From Fibrella aquatilis (GTDB lineage Bacteria > Bacteroidota > Bacteroidia > Cytophagales > Spirosomataceae), in contig NZ_JAFMYU010000007.1 of assembly GCF_017353255.1 (NCBI RefSeq), forward strand, positions 62,001-126,000: a stretch of DNA of 64,000 nt, written 5' to 3'. Under the pieces are notes generated by a model. The model had not been told where the DNA came from. It saw nothing but the letters and a program-made list of their open reading frames with translations, and did not search any database. Shown here piece by piece: positions 1 through 7,252 of this stretch. A program made the translations under genes and the position numbers. The stretch's first letter is position 1; every line of letters begins with the position of its first letter.

Positions 1-2
1 CC

Positions 3-65
3 CTCACCATCACCGACGACGAAATCCGGCTGGCGTGTGGGCGAATAAAGGAGTCAATAGAATAG
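3..65 (+). CDS. C-terminal tail of an aminotransferase-like protein (5' cut by window)
   Basis: The first bases are open in this frame and end at TAG. The 20-residue tail LTITDDEIRLACGRIKESIE resembles the end of class III aminotransferases such as ornithine or acetylornithine aminotransferase, where a DDEI/EEEI helix followed by R-I closes the protein. Almost the whole gene lies outside the window, so the family is a guess from a short tail. The other two forward frames give less protein-like ends. The stop lies at the outer edge of the long inverted repeat that follows. Confidence 0.4.
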   Translation, partial: LTITDDEIRLACGRIKESIE

Positions 66-282
66 TCATAAGTGGTGCAGGGGTCGTATGTCGTAAGTGG
101 CTGACGCAAGCATATTGCTGACGCCCGGCTCCTCGACTGCGCTCGGAGTGACAGGCTACTATAACAGTTTTCCTGAGTTGAATCAAGGTGGTTGTCACTC
201 CGAGCGCAGTCGAGGAGCCGGGCGTCAGCAATATGCTTGCGTCAGCCACTTACGACGTACGACCCCTTCACTACTTACGACT
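64..282. repeat. Long inverted repeat, CHPERSRGA-type copy 1
   Basis: Arms at about 64-153 and 193-282 pair over about 90 bp with few mismatches, and the inner 73 bp have a single mismatch. The loop is about 40 nt. The inner core carries the word CTCGACTGCGCTCGGAGTGA, which translates as CHSERSRGA on the opposite arm. The loop is homologous to the loops of the copies near 9.8, 24.0 and 24.6 kb. The outer arm consists of short words such as GTCGTAAGTGG. There is no U-tract, so it is not a classical terminator, although the transcript would fold strongly. Confidence 0.9.
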
Positions 283-283
283 G

Positions 284-676
284 CTAATGCACATACGGCG
301 TAATGAAGGCGTAGAACTGCTGACGGACGGTGATAAACTGTTGTTCCAGCATCTGGTAGCCACTACGCATCCGGCGGTGCTGGTCGTCGATATCCATACG
401 GCGCTGCCAGTTAGGCATGCCGTTTTCGGTGGCCCGCTGTTCGGCTTCAATCAACTCCGATAGCTGCGCCATCTGCGAGCGCAACCCCACAAACCACTGC
501 CGAAACGACCCCGACCGGTTCACCAGCTCATAATCGGCGGTGCTGTTGCAGACGCGGCTGAGTAACGATTCAAAGTACGATTCCTGGTCGGTATACATTG
601 CCAGGGAACGTAGCCATTGCTGATGCTCCTGCTGATAGAGCATAAACCGGTCTGTTGAGGGGAGATTGGCTAACAT
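284..676 (-). CDS. Hypothetical protein, 130 aa
   Basis: The frame opens with ATG at 676 and closes with TAG just outside the right arm of the inverted repeat. The protein has no signal peptide or membrane segment. It is rich in Gln, Arg and aromatic residues and is predicted mostly helical, with heptad-like stretches (for example LSELIEAEQRATENG), which suggests a small soluble helical-bundle protein. I do not recognise the family. Codon use fits the neighbours. A shared transcript with the coiled-coil gene upstream (945-1652, same strand) is possible but would have to cross a long hairpin. Confidence 0.6.
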   Translation of the reverse strand: MLANLPSTDRFMLYQQEHQQWLRSLAMYTDQESYFESLLSRVCNSTADYELVNRSGSFRQWFVGLRSQMAQLSELIEAEQRATENGMPNWQRRMDIDDQHRRMRSGYQMLEQQFITVRQQFYAFITPYVH

Positions 677-817
677 GAGGAAGAGAGGAAGATACCCGTT
701 GGATGCTCCGACTAACTAAGCAGTACTTAATTAACGGTAGAGTAAAAATAGCAACTTCCAGCAAAAACCTAGCTAATCAACAGATTATGTTAGTATTAAT
801 TATTTAACGGGCAGAAT

Positions 818-941
818 TGAAAGAGTGAATGGCGAAAGAGTGAAAGAGTGTGGTCCGGCACTCCGGCTGTTTTAGCTTACATATGTCGAAGCAGCCGGAG
901 TGCCGGACCACTCTCTCACTCTTTCGCCATTTACTCTTTCA
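818..941. repeat. Composite inverted repeat with a perfect 20-bp core
   Basis: The core arms at 850-869 and 892-911 are perfect complements (GTGGTCCGGCACTCCGGCTG and its complement). Outside them are imperfect arms made of TGAAAGAG / GCGAAAGAG words (818-849 and 912-941). The loop is about 22 nt. It sits between two same-strand genes, directly after the stop codon of 945-1652. The rest of the 677-944 gap is AT-rich with no gene or clear site. Confidence 0.85.
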
Positions 942-944
942 CCG

Positions 945-1652
945 CTATTGCTTCTTCGTCTTCACCGTTTCGACGTTCTTTTTCTTGTTGTCTACTTCGG
1001 TGAGGGCGGTGGCTTGCTCGGTTTTGTTGGTCTCTACGTCTTTGGTAAGCTGCTCCAGTTCTTTGGCGTTTTCGTCGATTTTACGCAGCAGGCGCTCTTT
1101 TTCCTTTTTATTGTTTTCGATGTCGCGCACCAGCCGTTCGCCGTTTTTCACCGATTTCTGGTGGGCTTTCTGGGCTTCGTTGAAGCCGTCTTCGGCCACA
1201 CGCACTTCGTCGTTATAGACTGTTTTGGTGGCAAAATCGGTCAGCCATTTGCTGGCGGCGTCGTAGTTGCCGTTGCCGGGGGCCACATAATTACCTCCCC
1301 CCATATCGAACGCGGCGAAAATGGTGGTCGATTTTTTGTTGCCTTTCACCTGCGAGGTAAAATTCACCGGTTCGGCTGAGATGTCGCGCATGTCGGCGGT
1401 GGTGATGCGGTAAACACTGCGCGACGAGGAAATTTTTCCGTATGGCTTGATGTAGTCTTCCCATTCTTTTTCCACCTGCCGGTCGCTGATGGGTAGGGTC
1501 AGGAAAATGCCTTTGTAAGTTACTTTGTCAATGACCTGATCGCCTGTATAAACAGTTTGGGCAACGGTGCTTAGTGTGGTCAGCAGGAAAAGGGCGGCGC
1601 TGAGCAGCCCGGTACGCATTGTCATCATCATGGCTTTGTAGGTTCGGTACAT
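945..1652 (-). CDS. Secreted coiled-coil protein, 235 aa
   Basis: An N-terminal signal peptide is visible (hydrophobic LLSAALFLLTTLSTVAQ, cleavage expected after about residue 31), so the product is exported to the periplasm or cell surface. Residues about 35-140 are a small globular region with a GGGNYVAPGNGNYDAA turn. Residues about 145-235 are a long charged coiled coil (repeated K/E/N heptads, NNKKEKERLLRKIDENAKEL) with no C-terminal anchor. The family is not recognised. ATG codons at residues 8-10 are alternative starts that would give a shorter signal peptide. A role as a structural or spacer periplasmic protein is inference from composition only. Confidence 0.65.
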   Translation of the reverse strand: MYRTYKAMMMTMRTGLLSAALFLLTTLSTVAQTVYTGDQVIDKVTYKGIFLTLPISDRQVEKEWEDYIKPYGKISSSRSVYRITTADMRDISAEPVNFTSQVKGNKKSTTIFAAFDMGGGNYVAPGNGNYDAASKWLTDFATKTVYNDEVRVAEDGFNEAQKAHQKSVKNGERLVRDIENNKKEKERLLRKIDENAKELEQLTKDVETNKTEQATALTEVDNKKKNVETVKTKKQ

Positions 1653-1662
1653 GGTTTACAAG

Positions 1663-2847
1663 TTAGACCTTCTCCGTAACAAGTAGCCGTTTGGCGTTGT
1701 TCGCGAAGGTGGTGGCAAAAATGTAAGTATTTCCACCCTCGCGCAAGGCCAATTTCTGGCGAAGCTGCGCCACTGTTTCGGGAAAATTACGAACGGTCAG
1801 GTTGGCCTGTTGGTCGGGCAGTAGCTTACGCAGTTCGGCGCGGTCAGGCTTGCAGGTGGCCACCACTTGGAAGGTTCGTCCCGGAAACCCGTCCACAAGT
1901 GTCCCACTCGTGTAGAGATGGCTGTGCGGAGCCAGCTTGGCCAGGCCAAACCGCTGCCCTATCAACCGGAACGCGCCCGTTTTCAGCACCGCCGCGTTGG
2001 GTTCGTAGAGGTAGGTTTGCGGGTCGGCCAGCATTACCGGTGCGGCAGCTTCTTCACCGCGAAAAAACGTAAACAACTGATGGTCAGCCATGTTACTGCG
2101 CAGGTTGACCGCGTTCATCAGCACGTTGGCGGGGTCTGTGGGGGTCTGTCCCAGCACAAAAAGTGTTTCTTTCACCTCGCCCTGCACGGCCACCACATGC
2201 ACCGCCTGGGTGGTGGGCAGCAGCCGAAGCGTGGCCTCGATGTCGAGCAGGGGCGCGGTTTTCAATAAGATCTGGTTGGCTTTAGCCAGCAGCAACGGCA
2301 GGTTGTCGAGCACATCAGGCTCACAATCGGCGAGTTGCACCACGCGGCCACCCCGGTCGTCGCGGCGGGCGGGGTCCAGGTAAGCCCAGTCGGCGGGGGT
2401 GGGGAGGCAGGCCAGCTGTTCGAGGCCATCGCCAGAGATAAAATCCACATTTGAGTGCCCCAGTGCGCGCAGGTTGTGGGCTGTAAGTTGCGCCAACTGG
2501 GCGTTGCGCTCTACGTAAATGACCCGGCCCACACGCCCTGCAAACGCCGCTGCATCGACGCCCATACCGCCCGTGAGGTCAATCAGCAAACTCCCCGACA
2601 CCAGCGACGCCTTATACGCCGCCGTCTGTTCCGACGAAGCCTGTTCCACTGAAAGGGCCGCCGGAAACACCAAATCGGGGTTGGCATACCAGCGGGGCAG
2701 TTTTTCGCGAGCTTTTTGGCGTGCCTGAATCTGTTCGGCCACCAGCCGGTAATTCAGTGCCGGTTTGGCCGGTGGGTTCAGCAGCAACGCCCGCACGTCG
2801 GCCGTGAGGTGCGCCAGGATGTAAGCTTGTTCAGCGGAGGGGAGCAA
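1663..2847 (-). CDS. Class I SAM-dependent methyltransferase with THUMP-like C-terminal domain
   Basis: A Rossmann methyltransferase core is visible: motif I LLIDLTGGMGVDAAAF near residues 85-100, an acidic ribose-binding position in IYVERN, and motif IV YLDPARRDDRGG near 155-165. The C-terminal part (TYLYEPNAAVLKTGAFRLIG and following) matches the THUMP-like domain of this Bacteroidota family. Related proteins are annotated as class I SAM methyltransferases of unknown RNA or protein substrate. The frame stays open to 2913, but those extra residues are encoded by inverted-repeat sequence and by a loop. The TTG at 2847 gives the family-typical beginning LPSAEQAYILAHL, so I prefer it. Length is then 394 aa. 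Confidence 0.85.
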   Translation of the reverse strand: MLPSAEQAYILAHLTADVRALLLNPPAKPALNYRLVAEQIQARQKAREKLPRWYANPDLVFPAALSVEQASSEQTAAYKASLVSGSLLIDLTGGMGVDAAAFAGRVGRVIYVERNAQLAQLTAHNLRALGHSNVDFISGDGLEQLACLPTPADWAYLDPARRDDRGGRVVQLADCEPDVLDNLPLLLAKANQILLKTAPLLDIEATLRLLPTTQAVHVVAVQGEVKETLFVLGQTPTDPANVLMNAVNLRSNMADHQLFTFFRGEEAAAPVMLADPQTYLYEPNAAVLKTGAFRLIGQRFGLAKLAPHSHLYTSGTLVDGFPGRTFQVVATCKPDRAELRKLLPDQQANLTVRNFPETVAQLRQKLALREGGNTYIFATTFANNAKRLLVTEKV

Positions 2848-2848
2848 G

Positions 2849-2951
2849 GAGTGAAAGAGTGAAATGGTGAAAGAGCGAAAGTTGCTGCCGCAAACGTACT
2901 CTGGCGGCAGCAACTTTCACTCATTCGCTTTTTCACCATCTCACTCTTTCA
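2849..2951. repeat. Inverted repeat overlapping a gene start and a gene end
   Basis: Arms of about 43-48 nt (about 2849-2891 and 2904-2951) share GTGAAAGAG-type outer words and an inner GTTGCTGCCGC / GCGGCAGCAAC core. The repeat abuts the start of the methyltransferase gene and encodes the last residues (V-K-E-stop) of the upstream metallo-hydrolase gene, so it links two same-strand genes. Confidence 0.85.
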
Positions 2952-3918
2952 CCACTAGCCACCAGGCCAGGCCCACTACTGCGCCGATGCCCAGGAGGCG
3001 GGCCACAATGAAGGAGGTAGGCGTTGGCATGGTGACAATGCCGTTTTCGTTAGTAACGGCGGCTTCCTGCACGTATCGCCCGTTGGACGAAGGGATGGCG
3101 CGTTCGGGAAATTCGCTCACCAGCCTGCCTAGTTCAAGCTGAAGATCAAGCCCATGCATCGACACGCCATGGCCGGTACCTACCCGCGTGGGGTTCAGTA
3201 GGGCCAGTTTCCGGACCGAATCGGCGGCGGCGATCCAGTCGCAGGTGAAATAGGCGGGTGGTCCGTGAACGCCCTGGGTCTGGTTGATGACCTCGCTCAG
3301 TGCGTTCTGGTTGGTGGTCACAAACGCGTCGCCGGCCAGCAGCGTACGGTCGCTGTCGCGGAAAAGCGACACATGGCCCGGCGCGTGGCCGGGCGTATGA
3401 ATGGTCCGCCAACCGGGTAATTCAGGAATGGTGCCAGACGGGTCTATGGCGTGGAAGACGTCGCTGAAATCGGTTGGGCCAATGGGAAATACCCACGACA
3501 TGAGCGACATGCCACCACCGCCAATGGCTGGGTCGGGTGGGGGATAGGCCGATAGCCCGGTGAGGTAGGGGCGTTCCAGCGGGTGAGCATACACGGGTAC
3601 GGGTCCCCAGCGGTCGAGCAGTTTACGCAACGAGCCAACATGGTCGGCATGTCCGTGGGTGAGTACGATGGCTTTAGGCGGGTTGTTCGGGCCGAAAAGT
3701 AGGTCAGCACGTTGCTGAATGGCATCGGCATAACCAAAGAAACCCGCGTCGACCAGCACCCACGGGTGGCCGGGGCCGGGTTTGCCGATAAAGAAGACGT
3801 TGACAAACAGTGTTTTAATGCCAAACACATCGTGGGTTACATCGTAGGGTGTGGCCGTGATGACGTCGCCTGCGGGAAGAGCGTCGAGTACGGCGTGGTC
3901 AGTTGGTTGATTCTTCAT
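2941..3918 (-). CDS. Metallo-beta-lactamase-fold hydrolase with C-terminal membrane anchor
   Basis: The zinc-binding motif THGHADHVG is at residues about 87-95. Further ligands follow in TPGHAPGHVS (about 190), LLAGDAF and GTGHG, so the binuclear site of the MBL hydrolase superfamily looks complete. There is no N-terminal signal. One hydrophobic helix at the very C terminus (VARLLGIGAVVGLAWWLVV) suggests a tail anchor in the inner membrane with the enzyme domain in the cytosol. The substrate cannot be read from sequence; glyoxalase II-like or lactonase-like activity is possible. ATG at 3918 is preferred because upstream residues are low-complexity and non-homologous. The last codons and the TGA stop lie in inverted-repeat sequence. 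Confidence 0.85.
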   Translation of the reverse strand: MKNQPTDHAVLDALPAGDVITATPYDVTHDVFGIKTLFVNVFFIGKPGPGHPWVLVDAGFFGYADAIQQRADLLFGPNNPPKAIVLTHGHADHVGSLRKLLDRWGPVPVYAHPLERPYLTGLSAYPPPDPAIGGGGMSLMSWVFPIGPTDFSDVFHAIDPSGTIPELPGWRTIHTPGHAPGHVSLFRDSDRTLLAGDAFVTTNQNALSEVINQTQGVHGPPAYFTCDWIAAADSVRKLALLNPTRVGTGHGVSMHGLDLQLELGRLVSEFPERAIPSSNGRYVQEAAVTNENGIVTMPTPTSFIVARLLGIGAVVGLAWWLVVKE

Positions 3919-4016
3919 GTGGGTTGAGCCTTGTAGGCTTAGTAAACTAGCCGTAGCGGCCGATGTTCTTTTGCGTGGTTGAAAATGCGTACTTCGGGTT
4001 TGTATCTTCACCCCGT

Positions 4017-5075
4017 ATGAAATCACTCTTCGTTTCTGTTGCCCCGTGGCTGTGTGGTCTGTTGTGTACGCTGAGTGCTTCGGCGCAGGAGGTGGCTGGT
4101 GGCTTGTTTGCAAGCGACGTCCCACTGTCGTTTACGCTGACGGCCCGGATGCAGGCCATCGTGAAAGACCGCAATTACCCCGCTCACGACAGCTTGGCCG
4201 TCAAACACCCCGCCCGGCTCACCTACGTGGCCGACTCCGCTCGCGGTGTGGAGTGGGCTATTCCGCTGTCGCTGGTGGTGCGGGGTAATTTTCGCCGGAA
4301 GGCCAAAAACTGCAAGTTCCCCCCGCTCTATCTTGATTTTCCGAAGAAGCGCGTGGCCGGTACGCCCTTTGCCAAACAGAACAAACTGAAGCTGGTAACG
4401 CACTGCCAGGACGATGAATACATTGTGCGCGAATACCTGGTCTATAAACTGTATAACCTGGTTTCCGACGTCAGTTTCCGCGCCCGGATGGCCCGCGTCA
4501 CCTACGTCGATTCAGTAAAAAAGCGCCCTGCCGAAACACATTGGGCCTTTTTAATAGAAGATGAGGCCGACGTGGCCCGGCGTAATGGCCTGCGGGAATA
4601 CAAAGTTCCAACGCAGATGATTCAGGTAGACTCGCTCAGCATGGCTACCATGGCGGTGTTTGAATACATGATCGGCAATATTGACTGGGAGGTGATGTAC
4701 CGCCACAATGTGCGCCTGATGAACCTGCCGGGCAGTAACAATCCGCCCACACCAGCACCGTATGATTTCGACCATGCCGTTATTGTCGATGCCTCGTATG
4801 CCACCAAAGCCGATGATGCCGGGCAGCGACAGTACCGGGGACCGTTGTATCCAGGTTGGCTGCTGAAGCGTGTGTTTGGCCGGTTTAATGAGCTAAAACC
4901 CCGTTTCTACGCCCGTTACACCAATGACCCGCGCCTGTCTGAGGCCTATGTGAAGCAGACGATAGCCTACTTCGACAAGTTTTACGCCCTGATTAATGAC
5001 CCCGCTGCCGTAAAGGCCAATTTCTTCAACGGCGACAAAGACGGCCACTTATTTGCCAGTTTCAGTTCTAAATGA
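4017..5075 (+). CDS. Secreted CotH-kinase-like protein, first of a tandem pair
   Basis: A signal peptide (KSLFVSVAPWLCGLLCTLSASA) is followed by a globular domain of about 330 aa. The pattern YIVREYLVYKLYN, then HWAFLIEDEADVA, then GNIDWEVMYRHN and PYDFDHAVIVD resembles the order in CotH-type atypical kinases: a helix with RE, a glycine-free lobe, a catalytic D...HN loop and a DFD metal-binding element. That assignment is inference from the motif layout, not from a search. The next gene is a clear paralog overlapping by 4 bp (ATGA), so the two are co-translated. ATG at 4017 is chosen because it starts the signal peptide. Confidence 0.7.
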   Translation: MKSLFVSVAPWLCGLLCTLSASAQEVAGGLFASDVPLSFTLTARMQAIVKDRNYPAHDSLAVKHPARLTYVADSARGVEWAIPLSLVVRGNFRRKAKNCKFPPLYLDFPKKRVAGTPFAKQNKLKLVTHCQDDEYIVREYLVYKLYNLVSDVSFRARMARVTYVDSVKKRPAETHWAFLIEDEADVARRNGLREYKVPTQMIQVDSLSMATMAVFEYMIGNIDWEVMYRHNVRLMNLPGSNNPPTPAPYDFDHAVIVDASYATKADDAGQRQYRGPLYPGWLLKRVFGRFNELKPRFYARYTNDPRLSEAYVKQTIAYFDKFYALINDPAAVKANFFNGDKDGHLFASFSSK

Positions 5076-6124
5076 CTTTTATGAACCGTTTCTACGCCTT
5101 GTTTCTTACGTTGACGTTGGGCCAGCAGGCCCTTGCGCAACTGCCTACGGTGCCTTTGTTTGCCGACAACGCGCCGCTATCGTTTACGCTGACCACGCAG
5201 TTGCAGATTCTGAACAAAGACCGGGTGAAGATTCCCTTCGGCGAAAAGGCCGAGAAGCACCCGGCGCTGCTCACTATGGCTGGTTCGGCCCCGCTGCGGC
5301 TGCCGGTTTCGCTCACCGTACGGGGTAACTTCCGCCGCGACGCGGGCAACTGCATCTTCCCGCCGCTCTCGCTCGACCTGCCCAAAAAGAAGCTGGCGGG
5401 CACTGTCTTTGCCGAACAGAACAAGCTGAAGCTGGTGACGCACTGCCAGGAAGACAACTACATTGTGCGCGAGTACCTGGTCTACAAGCTCTTCAACGAA
5501 CTCACCGACCTGAGCTTCCGCGCCCGGCTGGCTAAAATCACCTACCGTGACTCGACCAACAAGCAGCAGGGCGGCACCCACTGGGCATTTTTGGTGGAAG
5601 ACAACGACGATGTGGCCAAACGGAACGGCCTGAAACTGACCGATCAGCGCATTAAGGCTGTGTATACCGATTCGCTGACGATGGCCACGGTGGGCGTTTT
5701 CCAGTACATGATTGGCAACACCGACTGGTCGGTCAATTACCAGCATAATGTAAACGTGATGATCGACACGGTCAGGAATCAGTTTGTGGCCGTGCCCTAT
5801 GATTTCGACTACGCCGGTATTGTAGAAACGAGCTATTCCGTGCCCGACAAGCAGCTCATGATCGACTCGGTGCGCGACCGGATCTACCGGGGACCGAGCT
5901 ATTCGGAGGCGTTGCTCAACCGCGTGTTTGCCCGGTTCAACGAAAAGAAGCGGGCCATTTACGCACTCTACGAGAACAATCCGCTGCTGGAGAAAACCTA
6001 CATCCGCGACACGATCCTTTACCTCGACCAATTCTACGCCCTCATCAACAACCCCAAAAAACGCCTGTCCGTCTTCGGCCCCGGCTCGAAAGAAAACAGA
6101 CCGATCAAAGGCTTGAACGATTGA
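5072..6124 (+). CDS. Secreted CotH-kinase-like protein, second of a tandem pair
   Basis: This is a paralog of the preceding gene along its whole length: shared blocks include VRGNFRR, NCxFPPL, AEQNKLKLVTHCQ, YIVREYLVYKL, HWAFLVED, MATVGVFQYMIGNTDW and YDFDYAGIVE. A signal peptide (NRFYALFLTLTLGQQALA) precedes the domain. ATG at 5072 overlaps the upstream stop; an in-frame ATG at 5081 would also preserve the signal peptide. The putative catalytic Asp (NTDW..NYQHN) and metal-site DFD are conserved in both copies, which argues that both are functional. The substrate is unknown; a secreted atypical kinase or a cell-surface protein is an inference. Confidence 0.7.
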   Translation: MTFMNRFYALFLTLTLGQQALAQLPTVPLFADNAPLSFTLTTQLQILNKDRVKIPFGEKAEKHPALLTMAGSAPLRLPVSLTVRGNFRRDAGNCIFPPLSLDLPKKKLAGTVFAEQNKLKLVTHCQEDNYIVREYLVYKLFNELTDLSFRARLAKITYRDSTNKQQGGTHWAFLVEDNDDVAKRNGLKLTDQRIKAVYTDSLTMATVGVFQYMIGNTDWSVNYQHNVNVMIDTVRNQFVAVPYDFDYAGIVETSYSVPDKQLMIDSVRDRIYRGPSYSEALLNRVFARFNEKKRAIYALYENNPLLEKTYIRDTILYLDQFYALINNPKKRLSVFGPGSKENRPIKGLND

Positions 6125-6152
6125 ATGTTAGTCTTAAGTTAAAAACGCTTTT

Positions 6153-7115
6153 ATGAATCGAGAAAATTTAATAACAGTAGCAAAAATATTAGCATTACCC
6201 ACGCTGTACGCTGTGGTACTCAGGTTGTTTTTTGGCGTTACTGCCTGGGGGAATTTGTTTTACGTTATGTCGATGTCATTTTTATTTTGTGTGCCTACGA
6301 TTATGGGTATACTTACCGTATATTATTCAGACATTGATGATATAAGAAAATTTAGTTATCGTTTTTTCGTTCCCTGGATTCCGGTGGTTATCCTCTTGTT
6401 AATCACCACGGCCTTTTCTATTGAAGGGTGGGCATGCTGGTTGATGATTTTACCCTTGTTTTTGATTGCTTCGTCAGTTGGTGGCCTGATTGGCGGCCGA
6501 TTAAGAATGCGTAAGCATGACAATAAACTTTACATATCACTGATTGCTCTATTGCCACTAATAGCTGCGCCAATTGAGGCCATAATTGGTTCTATACCCG
6601 GCACTTATGAGGCATACACATATATTGATATTACTGCCCCCGCCGACAAAATATGGGGCAACGTGACCAGGGTTCGCGGGATTTCAGCAGCACAGGATAA
6701 GGGCTGGCTGACGCGTTTTCTTGGTTTCCCCAGGCCTGTTAAGGCAGAGCTGAATTACAACGGCGTTGGTGGCTACAGAAAAGCAATTTTTACCGATGGC
6801 CTGGTTTTTCACGAGACAGTCTCTGATTACATCGATAGACAGAAAATGGTGTTTGCCATTAAAGCCTATCCTCACGAGATACCATCAACCACTATGGACG
6901 AGCATGTAGTTATTGGTGGTCAGTATTTTGATGTGTTGAATGGGACGTATGAACTTGAACGGTTAAATACTACTACCCATAGACTACATTTGTACAGTCA
7001 TTTTAAGCTGCACACAACGTTTAATTTTTACGCCAGTTGGTGGGCCAGGTGGATTATGCAGGACATTCAGAATAATATCCTTCAAGTAGAGAAGTATAGA
7101 TCAGAAAATGAGTAG
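6153..7115 (+). CDS. Membrane protein with C-terminal START/SRPBCC-like domain
   Basis: Residues about 1-150 hold four or five transmembrane helices (for example ILALPTLYAVVLRLFFG, PWIPVVILLLITTAFS, LLPLIAAPIEAIIGSI). Residues about 155-310 look like an SRPBCC ligand-binding fold: it begins TYIDITAPADKIWGNVTRV, the standard 'I.APADKVW' opening, and ends in a long amphipathic helix. The gene is visibly more AT-rich than both neighbours, with T- and A-ending codons, which suggests recent acquisition. A bound lipid or hydrophobic ligand is inferred only from the fold. No operon partner is evident. Confidence 0.65.
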   Translation: MNRENLITVAKILALPTLYAVVLRLFFGVTAWGNLFYVMSMSFLFCVPTIMGILTVYYSDIDDIRKFSYRFFVPWIPVVILLLITTAFSIEGWACWLMILPLFLIASSVGGLIGGRLRMRKHDNKLYISLIALLPLIAAPIEAIIGSIPGTYEAYTYIDITAPADKIWGNVTRVRGISAAQDKGWLTRFLGFPRPVKAELNYNGVGGYRKAIFTDGLVFHETVSDYIDRQKMVFAIKAYPHEIPSTTMDEHVVIGGQYFDVLNGTYELERLNTTTHRLHLYSHFKLHTTFNFYASWWARWIMQDIQNNILQVEKYRSENE

Positions 7116-7146
7116 GCGATCAAGGAATTATTTATGACTAAATGGT

Positions 7147-7252
7147 CTGATTTACGATGTACGAATTACGAGGTATGATTTATTGCTGACGCCAGAGCAA
7201 ACCCAGGCGTCAGCAATAAATCGTACATCGTAATTCGTACATCGTAAATCAG
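7147..7252. repeat. Inverted repeat of TTACGATGTACGAATTACGA words
   Basis: Arms at 7147-7193 and 7206-7252 are 47 nt each with two mismatches and a 12-nt loop. The inner part, TTATTGCTGACGCC, resembles the gene-end word TATTGCTGACGCCCGG of copy 1 near 110. The right arm contains the TGA stop of the FdhF-like gene (7249-7251). The repeat lies between convergent genes and may serve as a bidirectional terminator. Confidence 0.9.

Noticed and set aside
97-463. Several open frames (68-91 aa) over the repeat at 64-282, and similar ones near 9.8 kb
   Set aside because: They translate both arms of the palindrome (CHSERSRGA and similar) and are repeat artefacts.
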